Shown one piece after another: positions 18,757 to 26,752 of a DNA stretch of 64,000 nucleotides. Positions within the stretch are counted from its first letter, which is position 1. Every line of letters begins with the position of its first letter. The notes beneath the pieces are model-generated. The model did not search any database, was not told where the DNA came from, and saw only the letters and a program-made list of their open reading frames with translations. Source of the DNA: an uncultured Eubacteriales bacterium. GTDB lineage: Bacteria; Bacillota; Clostridia; Peptostreptococcales; Anaerovoracaceae. A program made the position numbers and the translations under genes. The stretch is from assembly GCA_910583765.1 (NCBI GenBank), contig CAJTYS010000005.1:79418-143417 (forward strand). Direction: 5' to 3'.

Positions 18757-19059
18757 CTCAGCGCTCTCATTTCTCCGCTCTCCGCCGGATTCCCTTCCTG
18801 CGCCTGCACCCGTCTGTGCCTGCGCCATGCCAGCCTATTCGTACAGATACACGTTGAAAATCACTTTTGCGAATTCATAATCAGCAAGTCATGGGCGGAA
18901 TAAAATCGCTGCGGACGGGTATTCTGAAAGGTTTATCTGCGGTCCATGGCGTTTTAAGGGGAAGGAGCCGCAGGCAAGGCACAAAAGAATGATGCTGGTT
19001 TTGCCTAATCTTCTTCGTTTTGGAAATATTGAAAAACTATTTCTGATTTTAGCGGCGAT
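18757..19059 (+). other. Intergenic stretch without recognised feature
   Basis: About 300 bases between the rpmE terminator and the tandem repeat array. I see no convincing gene, RNA or promoter in it. Confidence 0.5.
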
Positions 19060-19378
19060 CCGTGGTATAATAGACGCACGAACAGAAGCAACTTCGTTGC
19101 AAGGAAGCGTCTATTGAATCACGGCCCGGAATCGTATTTTCAGGGGAAGGCCGTGGTATAATGAACGCAACAGGTTAATACGGCGTTGCCGCAGGGAAGC
19201 GTTCATTGAATCACGGCCCGAAATCGTATTTTCAGGGGAAGGCCGTGGTATAATGAACGCAACAGATTAATACGGCGTTGCCGCAGGGAAGCGTCTATTG
19301 AATCACGGCCCGGAATCGTATTTTCAGAGGAAGGTCGTGGTATAATGAACGCAGCAGATTAATACGGCGTTGCCGTAA
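19060..19378 (+). repeat. 92-bp tandem repeat array, 3.5 units, each a structured hairpin with a TATAAT
   Basis: Units begin with CCGTGGTATAAT at 19060, 19151 and 19243, and a half unit at 19335; the TATAAT boxes lie at 19066, 19157, 19249 and 19341 (period 91-92). Each full unit folds into a long hairpin: outer CCGTG/CACGG, main stem AATGAACGC/GCGTTCATT, inner small hairpin. In unit 1 the main stem is AATAGACGC/GCGTCTATT, a compensated change, and its inner hairpin is GCAAC-TTC-GTTGC instead of CGGC-GTT-GCCG. Unit 3 pairs a unit-2 type left arm with a unit-1 type right arm, as if recombined. TGG before TATAAT gives an extended -10 in each unit. The array ends 100 bases before an Rpn-type nuclease gene. 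Confidence 0.85.
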
Positions 19379-19478
19379 GGGGAAACATTAGCATGACTAA
19401 GGCGCAGCTTTCAAACAGGGGATTAGCCGCATGCGGGCGCACAAACAGTTTTGTGCCAATCACGAAAGGAGATTAGAG

Positions 19479-20387
19479 ATGACAGATTTTTTAATGAAAC
19501 CAAAAATTGATTTCGCCTTCAAGGAAATCATGATGAACGAGCAGGCCAGGATCGGCTTCTTGTCGGCCATGCTGGGCCTGGATCCGGAAGACATCCGGGA
19601 AACGAAGATTCTGAACACCAATTTGCGGAAGGAACACGAGGATGACAAGCAGGGGATCCTGGATGTGCGGATCTTGCTCAACGATGACACGGAGATCGAT
19701 ATCGAGATCCAGCTTTCGCCTTTGAGCGTGTGGGCGGATCGGTCGCTGTTCTACATGGCAAAAATGTTCACAGAGCAGATCCATGCGGGCGAAGATTATT
19801 CCGCTCTCAAAAAATGCGTCAGTATCAGCATTTTGGACTTCAAGTTGTTCGAGGAGGAGCTGGAGTTTTATTCTTGTTTCCACATCAGGGAAGACACTCG
19901 GCACACCTTGTACACGGACAAAATGGAGTTCCATGTCCTGGAGCTTCCGAAACTGCCGGAAGAATTGAAGGAAGACGCAAGCGATATCCTGCTGTGGGCG
20001 AAATTCATTAATGCGGAACGGAGGGAGGAGTTCGACATGCTGGCCAGCAGAAACAAGTACATCAAGAGCGCCTACGAGCAGCTGCAGGTCATCAGTCAAA
20101 GCACGGAAAAGCGGCTGGAATATGAAGCTCGAGAGAAGGCCATCCGTGACCATAATCAGATGATGTATGAGGCTCGAAGTGAAGGACTGAAACAAGGTCT
20201 TGAGGAGGGCATCAGACAAGGAATTGAACAGGGCCTGGAACGAGGACTTGAGCGAGGGATCCAATCAATGACCACGGATTATCTGGAAGAAGGCTTTCCA
20301 AGAGAAAAGATTTTGGCAAAGCTTCAGCGGCATTTTGACCTGACAGAGACCCAGGCGGAACAGTATTTCCAGCGTTATGCCAAATAG
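19479..20387 (+). CDS. Rpn-family PD-(D/E)XK nuclease
   Basis: Member of the Rpn/PDDEXK_2 family of recombination-promoting nucleases, often annotated as putative transposases. The N-terminus LMKPKIDFAFKEIM is the family signature; the nuclease core is DVRILLNDDTEIDIEIQL, with Asp and the E-x-Q pair in the expected places around residues 60-80. The C-terminus carries Gly/Gln/Glu-rich repeats (EGLKQGLEEGIRQGIEQG), typical of the family and prone to length variation, then a short helical domain. AAAGGAGA supports the ATG at 19479 (302 residues). It sits directly after a structured tandem repeat array that may be its target or its control region. Confidence 0.88.
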   Translation: MTDFLMKPKIDFAFKEIMMNEQARIGFLSAMLGLDPEDIRETKILNTNLRKEHEDDKQGILDVRILLNDDTEIDIEIQLSPLSVWADRSLFYMAKMFTEQIHAGEDYSALKKCVSISILDFKLFEEELEFYSCFHIREDTRHTLYTDKMEFHVLELPKLPEELKEDASDILLWAKFINAERREEFDMLASRNKYIKSAYEQLQVISQSTEKRLEYEAREKAIRDHNQMMYEARSEGLKQGLEEGIRQGIEQGLERGLERGIQSMTTDYLEEGFPREKILAKLQRHFDLTETQAEQYFQRYAK

Positions 20388-20400
20388 ATGATTTCCCCTC

Positions 20401-20429
20401 TTGCGCCTCGCCGCCTTCTATGCTACAAT
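20401..20429 (+). promoter_or_regulatory. Promoter of the ABC-F leader transcript
   Basis: TTGCGC (20401-20406), a 17-base spacer and TACAAT (20424-20429) lie just after the Rpn gene and before a leader peptide. A transcript from here would pass a terminator before reaching the ABC-F gene. Confidence 0.6.
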
Positions 20430-20463
20430 GCAAAAGAAATCAAAAAAGAACTGAGGTGAAAAG

Positions 20464-20484
20464 ATGCGTAATTTTTCTTGCTAA
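20464..20484 (+). CDS. Possible six-residue leader peptide (MRNFSC)
   Basis: A six-codon frame with a good GAGGTG ribosome site begins about 35 bases after the promoter -10. Genes for antibiotic-resistance ABC-F proteins are often controlled by drug-stalled translation of such a peptide. It has no other visible function, and the ~300 bases after it hold no convincing gene. Confidence 0.45.
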   Translation: MRNFSC

Positions 20485-20780
20485 CAACAACATGCACAGC
20501 AGCCAAGAACATGCGAAGACATGCCTGCGGGTTTACCAAACCCCATGCCTTCCTTTTTCATGCCGCCCCTGCGGAGGCGTACCGTGTTTTGCTGTGCGGT
20601 CAGCAGAAAAGTTACCATCGACCCTTTTTTCATCACAGAGGAAACAGCGTCTTAGCGATGCCGCCGGAATACGCGGCACAAGGGCTATGATCATGCGCTT
20701 GCTTTGACACCACTGGAAACCCATGGAGAACCATCCAGTCCACCCAGCACAGACGCAAGCTGCCCCCTGTATGTCTACAA

Positions 20781-20812
20781 GCCGCAGAAGGAACTTTTCT
20801 GCGGTTTTCTTA
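20781..20812 (+). terminator. Terminator or attenuator before the ABC-F gene
   Basis: CCGCAGAA (20782-20789) pairs with TTCTGCGG (20797-20804) and is followed by TTTTCTT. It lies between the leader peptide and the ABC-F start, 40 bases upstream of the ATG, the place expected for a regulated terminator. Confidence 0.7.
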
Positions 20813-20852
20813 GTTTATGCAGAAACAGGACACATACAGGAGGTGGTGCATC

Positions 20853-22322
20853 ATGTCACAAATCAATGTGAGCAATTTGACGTTTGCCTACGAAGGCAGC
20901 TACGACACTATTTTTGAAAATGTTTCCTTCCAGATCAACACGGACTGGAAACTAGGGTTCATCGGTAGAAACGGACGGGGAAAGACGACTTTCCTCAATC
21001 TGCTGCGGGGAAAACATCCTTATCAAGGCAGCATTTCAGGGACCCTGCCATTTGACTATTTTCCCTTTGAGATTCAAGATCCAGAGCAATTTCCCATGGA
21101 TTTTTTAGAGCAGAGAGCGCCTTTATGGAAGATCAAACGGGAACTGTCCCTGATGCAAGCGGATGAAGGCATTTTGTACAGGCCCTGGTACACCCTATCG
21201 GGAGGTGAGAAAACCAAAATCATGATCGCTGCTCTTTTCGCAGAGGAAGTGGGATTCCCGCTCATCGATGAACCCACCAACCATTTGGACATCCAGGCCA
21301 GGCGGAAAATGGGCGCATATTTAGAAAAAAAGAAAGGATTCATCTTGGTTTCCCACGACAGGCTCCTTTTGGACCAATGCGTGGATCACATCTTGTCCAT
21401 TAACAAGACAAACATCCAAGTACAACAGGGGAATTTTTCCACATGGAACGAAAATCGTCTGCGGCGGGATGCCTTTGAGCAAACAGAAAATGAAAAACGC
21501 CGGCGGGAGATCGGGCGGCTGGAGCAAGCGGCAAAGCAAGCGGCGGTCTGGTCCGATCAGGTGGAAAAAACAAAGAATGGGCAGAAAGTGTCAGGCATAA
21601 AACCGGACAAAGGCCATATCGGGGCAATGGCGGCAAAGATGATGAAGCGATCCAAGGGCATTGAAAACCGCCGTCAAACAGCGGTCCAGGAAAAGGCACA
21701 GCTGCTGAAAAATCTGGAGACCACCTTTCCATTGAAACTAGAACCCCTGAAATATCAATCAAATCGGTTAATAACGATAGATAAGCTGCGGGTCTACTAT
21801 GACAGCGAACCCGCCTGCCCGTCAGTGACCTTTACCGTGGACCAGGGAGATAGGATCGCGCTGTCAGGAAAAAATGGGTGCGGAAAATCCAGCGTGTTAA
21901 AATTGATCGTAGGGGAGGAGCTGAGATTCACAGGCCAGATTCACAAGGGGAGCCAATTAAAAGTTTCCTACGTGCCCCAAGACACCAGCAGTTTGTCCGG
22001 CAGTCTCGCGGATTATGCCAAAACCTGCGGCATTGACGAAAGCCGTTTCAAGGCTATCCTCAATAAAATGGATTTCAGTCAGACCCAATTGGAGAAAAAT
22101 ATGGAGGATTTCAGCCAAGGACAGAAAAAGAAGGCCCTGCTCGCCCGCAGCCTTTGTGAAGAGGCCCATCTGTACATTTGGGACGAGCCGCTGAATTACG
22201 TGGATGTTTTTTCCCGCATGCAGATCGAAGAATTGCTGTTGGCATTTGAGCCCACGATGGTCTTTGTGGAGCATGACGAGGCCTTCACAGAAAAGATCTG
22301 TACTAGAAAAATAGAGCTATAG
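20853..22322 (+). CDS. ARE ABC-F ribosome protection protein, Lsa-like
   Basis: Cytoplasmic twin-ATPase of the ABC-F family without membrane segments. It has two nucleotide-binding domains: Walker A GRNGRGKTT and SGKNGCGKSS, signatures LSGGEKTK and FSQGQKKK, and Walker B LIDEPTNHLD and IWDEPLNYVD. A charged linker lies between them (about residues 200-290). The opening MSQINVSNLTFAYEG and NTDWKLGFIGRNGRGKT resemble Lsa-type proteins, which protect the ribosome from lincosamides, streptogramin A and pleuromutilins. The start at 20853 is set by AGGAGGTG. The leader peptide and terminator upstream suggest drug-inducible attenuation. The resistance spectrum is inferred from family only. Confidence 0.85.
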   Translation: MSQINVSNLTFAYEGSYDTIFENVSFQINTDWKLGFIGRNGRGKTTFLNLLRGKHPYQGSISGTLPFDYFPFEIQDPEQFPMDFLEQRAPLWKIKRELSLMQADEGILYRPWYTLSGGEKTKIMIAALFAEEVGFPLIDEPTNHLDIQARRKMGAYLEKKKGFILVSHDRLLLDQCVDHILSINKTNIQVQQGNFSTWNENRLRRDAFEQTENEKRRREIGRLEQAAKQAAVWSDQVEKTKNGQKVSGIKPDKGHIGAMAAKMMKRSKGIENRRQTAVQEKAQLLKNLETTFPLKLEPLKYQSNRLITIDKLRVYYDSEPACPSVTFTVDQGDRIALSGKNGCGKSSVLKLIVGEELRFTGQIHKGSQLKVSYVPQDTSSLSGSLADYAKTCGIDESRFKAILNKMDFSQTQLEKNMEDFSQGQKKKALLARSLCEEAHLYIWDEPLNYVDVFSRMQIEELLLAFEPTMVFVEHDEAFTEKICTRKIEL

Positions 22323-22349
22323 GTAGGGCTTTTCGGTGATTTCAGTGGA

Positions 22350-22395
22350 TCGAAGGCGCGGTCAACATGACATGCGCTAGACTGCGCCTTCGATG
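22350..22395. terminator. Hairpin between convergent genes
   Basis: TCGAAGGCGCGGTC pairs with GACTGCGCCTTCGA (one mismatch) across the gap between the ABC-F gene and the convergent LysR gene, overlapping the LysR stop codon. It lacks a long T-run, so terminator function is likely but not certain. Confidence 0.5.
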
Positions 22396-23270
22396 AGGTC
22401 TAGAAAACAGGAAAGCGCTTCGTTGGCAATATCAGCGTTCCATGCAGCGATCAGATCAATGCTGGAATGGTCCCCAGTCAAGGGAACAAAGCGGAGCTCC
22501 TTGGCCTCAAGCAGGCCCTTTGCCACATAATCCGGCAGCACGGCCATGCCCATGTCAGCAGCGACCATGAGCAAAATGCTTTCCACATCGCCGCAGACCT
22601 TTGTGGAATGAGGGGAAAACTCCCCTGACAATTCTCCCCACAGCTGTCTTTCAGGCAGGCCGCTTCCCATCAGCAGCATGTCCTGCTCAATCAGCTGAGA
22701 AGCTTCCAGCTGCCTGTGCCCTGCCAGAGGGTGAGAAGGATGCATTGCCGCGAACAAGGGGCAAGTCTGGATCTTTTTCTTCAAAAGTCCGTGAGGGCCA
22801 GAGGCATCGCTGCGCAGACTCTGGAAATCCAGTGTAAAGATCAGATCGTATTTTTGTTCAAGGAGTTCCTGCTGCAATTCCTCTGGATTTCTCCGGTGGC
22901 AGGAGATAGAGACATTGGGGAATTTCTCGTGAAAATCGTGGAGCCACAGAGAGAGCCCGGACCGCTCGTACCCTTTGATGTAGCCGATCTCCAGGTTTCC
23001 CCAGACTCCCGTGGACGCTAGCCTGGCCCGTTCCACGGCAATCGCGGTCCGTTCCAGGATGGCTCGGGCCTCTGCCAGGAATGTACGTCCAGCAGGCGTG
23101 ATAGAAACGTGATGACTGGTCCGAAAGAACAAAGTGGTCCGCAGTTCTGTTTCCAGAGCTTTGATCTGCTGGGTGATGGTAGTTTGAGAAACATACATTT
23201 TCGCAGCGGCTTTTGTGAAATTCAGCTGCTCTGCCACGGCGATAAAGTATTCTAATTGGCGAAGTGTCAT
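22377..23270 (-). CDS. LysR-family transcriptional regulator
   Basis: A 297-residue LTTR. The N-terminus MTLRQLEYFIAVAEQLNFTKAAAKMYVSQTTITQQIKALE is the winged helix-turn-helix (written here in one stretch only to residue 20 as MTLRQLEYFIAVAEQLNFTK); the rest is the periplasmic-binding-like effector domain. It is divergent from ptb-iorA-iorB-buk, with about 175 bases between the two starts, the classical arrangement for a LysR activator of the neighbouring operon. The effector may be an aryl or branched-chain acid or 2-keto acid; that is inference. Confidence 0.92.
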   Translation of the reverse strand: MTLRQLEYFIAVAEQLNFTKAAAKMYVSQTTITQQIKALETELRTTLFFRTSHHVSITPAGRTFLAEARAILERTAIAVERARLASTGVWGNLEIGYIKGYERSGLSLWLHDFHEKFPNVSISCHRRNPEELQQELLEQKYDLIFTLDFQSLRSDASGPHGLLKKKIQTCPLFAAMHPSHPLAGHRQLEASQLIEQDMLLMGSGLPERQLWGELSGEFSPHSTKVCGDVESILLMVAADMGMAVLPDYVAKGLLEAKELRFVPLTGDHSSIDLIAAWNADIANEALSCFLDLIEGAV

Positions 23271-23353
23271 CAGAAGGCCTCCTTATCTGGCTCCGATTTT
23301 GGATTTGATCGCTTTGCGATTGGTATTACTTATTGTACCACATGTTTTTTGTA

Positions 23354-23383
23354 TTGGAAGAATGTAAATTATGGTATTATAAT
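23354..23383 (+). promoter_or_regulatory. Promoter of ptb-iorA-iorB-buk
   Basis: TTGGAA (23354-23359), 18 bases and TATAAT (23378-23383), with AT-rich DNA upstream where the divergent LysR protein could bind. The first start codon is about 60 bases downstream. Confidence 0.65.
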
Positions 23384-23444
23384 AAGAATAACAAATGAAA
23401 GGCGAAAAACATGGCCGCAGCCAGCGAAAAAAGGAGAAAGAAAA

Positions 23445-24347
23445 ATGGAGTACCAATGTTTTGATCAAATCATCGAAAAGTGCAGAGCAAGGGAATCGGC
23501 AAAAAAGATCGCAGTGGCAGGCGCAGCGGATGAACATGTGCTAAAAGCTGTCATTGACGCGGACCAGGCCGGCATTGCGTCTCCTATCCTCATCGGAGAG
23601 GAAAGCAAAATCAAGGGTCAGCTAGCGGCGCTTGGCAAACAGGGAGACCGCTATCCCATCGCACATGCCCAGACAACCCAGGAATGCGGTGAAAAAGCCG
23701 TGGAACTGGTGAAAGAAAAAAGGGCGGATTTCATTATGAAAGGCATGGTGGACACCAAGGACGTTTTGAAGCCTCTGGTCAAAAAAGAAAACGGATTGCA
23801 CACAGGCCGGGCCATGAATGTGTTTTCCTACAACGAAGTCCCACAGATGAGCCACATGCTGGCCTTGGCAGACGGCGGCATGATCCCTTATCCAACTCTG
23901 GAGCAAAAAAAAGACATCATCCTAAATTGCGTGGAGGCCCTGCACAAACTGGGGATCGAGCGCCCCTCCATCGCGGTTTTGGCCGCAGTGGAAAAAGTCA
24001 ACCCCAAAATGTCAGAAACCACAGATGCGGCGGCGCTAGTGGAGATGAACAAAAGCGGTGAGATCTCCGGATGTGAGATCGTAGGGCCGATCTCCTTTGA
24101 TATTGCCTTTAGCAAAGACATTGCGGAAAGAAAGGGTTATGAATGTCCATACTGCGGAGATTTTGACATGGGCCTGGTGCCTTCTATGGTGGCGGGAAAT
24201 CTGATGCACAAAGCCATGATCCTCTGCGGCGGCGCAAAAATGGCGGGCGTCATCGTAGGCGCGAAGGTGCCAGTGGTACTTACCTCCAGAGGCGCTTCTT
24301 CAGAAGAAAAGTTCGCATCCATGGCACTGGCATCCTTACTTTCGTAA
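23445..24347 (+). CDS. ptb: Phosphate butyryltransferase-like enzyme
   Basis: Transfers an acyl group from CoA to phosphate, giving an acyl phosphate for ATP formation by the kinase encoded three genes downstream. The 300 residues fit the PTA/PTB family: KKIAVAGAADEHVLKAV, FIMKGMVDTKDVLKPLV, GADALLV-like core and the C-terminal VVLTSRGASSEEKFASMALA. AAGGAG before the ATG at 23445 fixes the start; a longer frame upstream reads through the promoter. Encoded with indolepyruvate oxidoreductase, so the acyl group may be aryl-acetyl or branched rather than butyryl. Confidence 0.92.
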   Translation: MEYQCFDQIIEKCRARESAKKIAVAGAADEHVLKAVIDADQAGIASPILIGEESKIKGQLAALGKQGDRYPIAHAQTTQECGEKAVELVKEKRADFIMKGMVDTKDVLKPLVKKENGLHTGRAMNVFSYNEVPQMSHMLALADGGMIPYPTLEQKKDIILNCVEALHKLGIERPSIAVLAAVEKVNPKMSETTDAAALVEMNKSGEISGCEIVGPISFDIAFSKDIAERKGYECPYCGDFDMGLVPSMVAGNLMHKAMILCGGAKMAGVIVGAKVPVVLTSRGASSEEKFASMALASLLS

Positions 24348-24385
24348 ACAACTCGAACATAAGAATTATAAATGAGGTGAAAGAA

Positions 24386-26164
24386 ATGAAACAATTGATG
24401 ACTGGCGATGAAGCCATCGCAAGAGGGGCGTATGAGGCCGGCGTAAGGCACGCCAGCGCGTATCCAGGGACCCCCAGCACAGAGATCCTGGAAAATGTAG
24501 CAAAGTATGATGAAATCTATGCGGAATGGGCGCCAAACGAAAAGGTGGCCATGGAATCCGCGATCGGCGGAGCCATGGCAGGAGCCAGATCCATGGCTTC
24601 CATGAAACATGTGGGCGTGAACGTGGCCGCGGACCCGCTGATGACCTATGCGTACATGGGCGTCAACGGCGGAACGGTTCTGATCACAGCTGACGAGCCG
24701 GGCATGTTTTCTTCCCAGAACGAGCAGGACAACAGAAACTACGCTAAAATGGGGAAATTTCCTATGCTGGAACCTGCGGACAGCCAGGAATGCCTGGACA
24801 TGATGAAAGCTGCGTTTGACCTTTCAGAGGAATATAATGTCCTGTTCATGATCCGCATGGTCACCCGTGTCTGCCATTCCAAATCCTTGGTGGAGATCGG
24901 GGAACGCAAAGAAGTGGGCGTAAAAGAGTGGCATCCAGATCCCATGAAATACGTGGCTCTGCCCGCACACTCCAGGATCCTGCGGGTACAGATCGAAGAA
25001 CGGATGGAAAAACTAGCCGCATACAGCGAGGATTGCCCATTTAATTACGCAGAAATGGGGGACAGCGAAATCGGCGTGATCGCCTCCGGCCCAAGCTATT
25101 ACTATGCGAAAGAAGTGTTTGGCGATAAAGCTTCCTATTTGAAATTAGGCTTCACCAACCCACTTCCTGCCAATCTGATCAAAGATTTCTGTGGAAAAGT
25201 AGACAAAGTCTATGTCATTGAAGAAGATGATCCGTACATAGAAGAATTTTGCAAGACTTTAGGCCTGACAGTCCATGGAAAGGACACCTTCCCGCCGTAT
25301 GGGGAGATGACACCGGATGTTTTGAGAAAATCCTTGACTGGAGAAACTCTGCCAGAAGTGAGCTATGACCGCAGCAAGGTCATCGGCAGGCCGCCGACTC
25401 TTTGCGCAGGCTGCCCTCACAGAGGCTTGTTCTACAAGTTGGGAAAACGCAAAGACATCATGATCTCCGGTGACATCGGATGTTACACGCTGGCAGCTGG
25501 CGAACCTTATAATGCTATGAATTCCACGGTCTGCATGGGCGCTTCCATATCCGTGGGCCACGGTGCGCAGCAGGTGTTCAACAGGGCTGGCGTAAAGCGG
25601 AAAGTCGTCACTGTGCTGGGAGACTCCACCTTTTTCCATACAGGAGTCGAGTCCCTGATTAATACCGTGTATAACGGCAGCAATACCATTAACATCATCT
25701 TGGACAATCGGATCACAGGCATGACTGGACACCAGCAGAATCCAGGCTCCGGCTTCACAGTCAAGATGGATCCATCTCCGGTCATTGAAATCGAAGGACT
25801 GGTGAAAGCGTTGGGAATCAAGCATGTGAAGGTCATTGACCCCAATGATTTAGATGCGGTGGACGCGGCGCTGGACGCTTTCATGGACCTGGACGAACCA
25901 TCGGTGATCATCACCAGATGGCCTTGCGTATTGAAAAAGTTTTCTCAGGCAGACCTGGAAGAGTTCGACGGACTGTTCCAGACAAAAGACGTAGTGGATC
26001 AGGACAAATGCATCGGGTGCAAGCAGTGCCAGAAAACAGGCTGTCCGGCCCTGAACTTTGACAAAAAGACCAAGAAAGTGACCATCCATTCAGCGGACTG
26101 CGTTGGCTGTGGCGTGTGCGCCCAGGTTTGTCCGGTGGACGCGATTGTAAAGGAGGAAAAGTGA
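24386..26164 (+). CDS. iorA: Indolepyruvate ferredoxin oxidoreductase, alpha subunit
   Basis: ThDP-dependent subunit of the oxygen-sensitive enzyme that oxidises aryl or related 2-keto acids to acyl-CoA and reduces ferredoxin. The 592 residues begin MKQLMTGDEAIARGAYEAGV; the ThDP domain has CAGCPHRGLFYKLGK and SGDIGCYTLAAGEPYNAMN, and the C-terminus has two [4Fe-4S] motifs (CIGCKQCQKTGCP and CVGCGVCAQVCP). GAGGTG supports the ATG at 24386. It is followed by iorB and buk and preceded by ptb, which couples the reaction to acyl-phosphate and ATP formation. Confidence 0.96.
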   Translation: MKQLMTGDEAIARGAYEAGVRHASAYPGTPSTEILENVAKYDEIYAEWAPNEKVAMESAIGGAMAGARSMASMKHVGVNVAADPLMTYAYMGVNGGTVLITADEPGMFSSQNEQDNRNYAKMGKFPMLEPADSQECLDMMKAAFDLSEEYNVLFMIRMVTRVCHSKSLVEIGERKEVGVKEWHPDPMKYVALPAHSRILRVQIEERMEKLAAYSEDCPFNYAEMGDSEIGVIASGPSYYYAKEVFGDKASYLKLGFTNPLPANLIKDFCGKVDKVYVIEEDDPYIEEFCKTLGLTVHGKDTFPPYGEMTPDVLRKSLTGETLPEVSYDRSKVIGRPPTLCAGCPHRGLFYKLGKRKDIMISGDIGCYTLAAGEPYNAMNSTVCMGASISVGHGAQQVFNRAGVKRKVVTVLGDSTFFHTGVESLINTVYNGSNTINIILDNRITGMTGHQQNPGSGFTVKMDPSPVIEIEGLVKALGIKHVKVIDPNDLDAVDAALDAFMDLDEPSVIITRWPCVLKKFSQADLEEFDGLFQTKDVVDQDKCIGCKQCQKTGCPALNFDKKTKKVTIHSADCVGCGVCAQVCPVDAIVKEEK

Positions 26165-26166
26165 TC

Positions 26167-26742
26167 ATGACAAAGAACATACTGCTCACAGGAGTTGGCG
26201 GTCAAGGGACCATCCTTGCTGCGAAAATGCTGACCATTGGCCTGATGGAAGCGGGATATGACGTAAAAATGAGCGAGATCCACGGCATGAGTCAGCGGGG
26301 CGGTGATGTGACCTCCCAAGTACGATACAGCGATGACAAAGTTTACTCTCCAGTGATCGAAAAGGGAACTGCGGATATCATTGTTTCCTTTGAAAAAATA
26401 GAAGCCCTGCGCAGGCTGGATTACTTGAAAGAAGGGGGCATCGTCATCGTGAACACAGAAGAGATCCCGTCCATGACCGTGCTCACCGGACAGCAGGAAT
26501 ATCCAGAAGACGTGATCGAAGAGATCAAAAGCGCAGCAGGCAGAGTGGTAGAACTGGACGCTTCCCAGAAAGCCCAGGAACTAGGGACCATAAAAGCAGC
26601 CAACGTGATCCTGCTGGGCGCTTTGGTCAAAGCCATGGAGCTGGAGCATATCGATTGGGACGGCATCATCCGCTCCAATGTGAAAGAGGCCTTTGTCGAT
26701 TTGAATCTACAGGCCATTAAAGCGGGCATGGCCGCAGTATAG
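26167..26742 (+). CDS. iorB: Indolepyruvate ferredoxin oxidoreductase, beta subunit
   Basis: Gamma-domain subunit that pairs with IorA and helps bind CoA. The 191 residues start NILLTGVGGQGTILAAKML and contain EIHGMSQRGGDVTSQVRY, both family signatures. The start at 26167 lies after AGGAGG (26151-26156) and two bases beyond the iorA stop. Downstream butyrate kinase starts 10 bases after its stop. Confidence 0.95.
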   Translation: MTKNILLTGVGGQGTILAAKMLTIGLMEAGYDVKMSEIHGMSQRGGDVTSQVRYSDDKVYSPVIEKGTADIIVSFEKIEALRRLDYLKEGGIVIVNTEEIPSMTVLTGQQEYPEDVIEEIKSAAGRVVELDASQKAQELGTIKAANVILLGALVKAMELEHIDWDGIIRSNVKEAFVDLNLQAIKAGMAAV

Positions 26743-26752
26743 AGGAAACCAT

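Noticed and set aside
19431..20387. Call the Rpn gene a transposon or insertion sequence
   Set aside because: The family name includes 'putative transposase', but there are no terminal inverted repeats or target duplications around it; the tandem array lies only on one side.
20464..20710. Protein-coding gene between Rpn and ABC-F
   Set aside because: Frames of 60-95 codons exist, but none has both a ribosome site and recognisable sequence; only the six-codon leader has a good start signal.
23256..23444. Extended N-terminus of Ptb
   Set aside because: The 63 extra codons cross the promoter TTGGAA/TATAAT and do not resemble the family; AAGGAG marks the later start.
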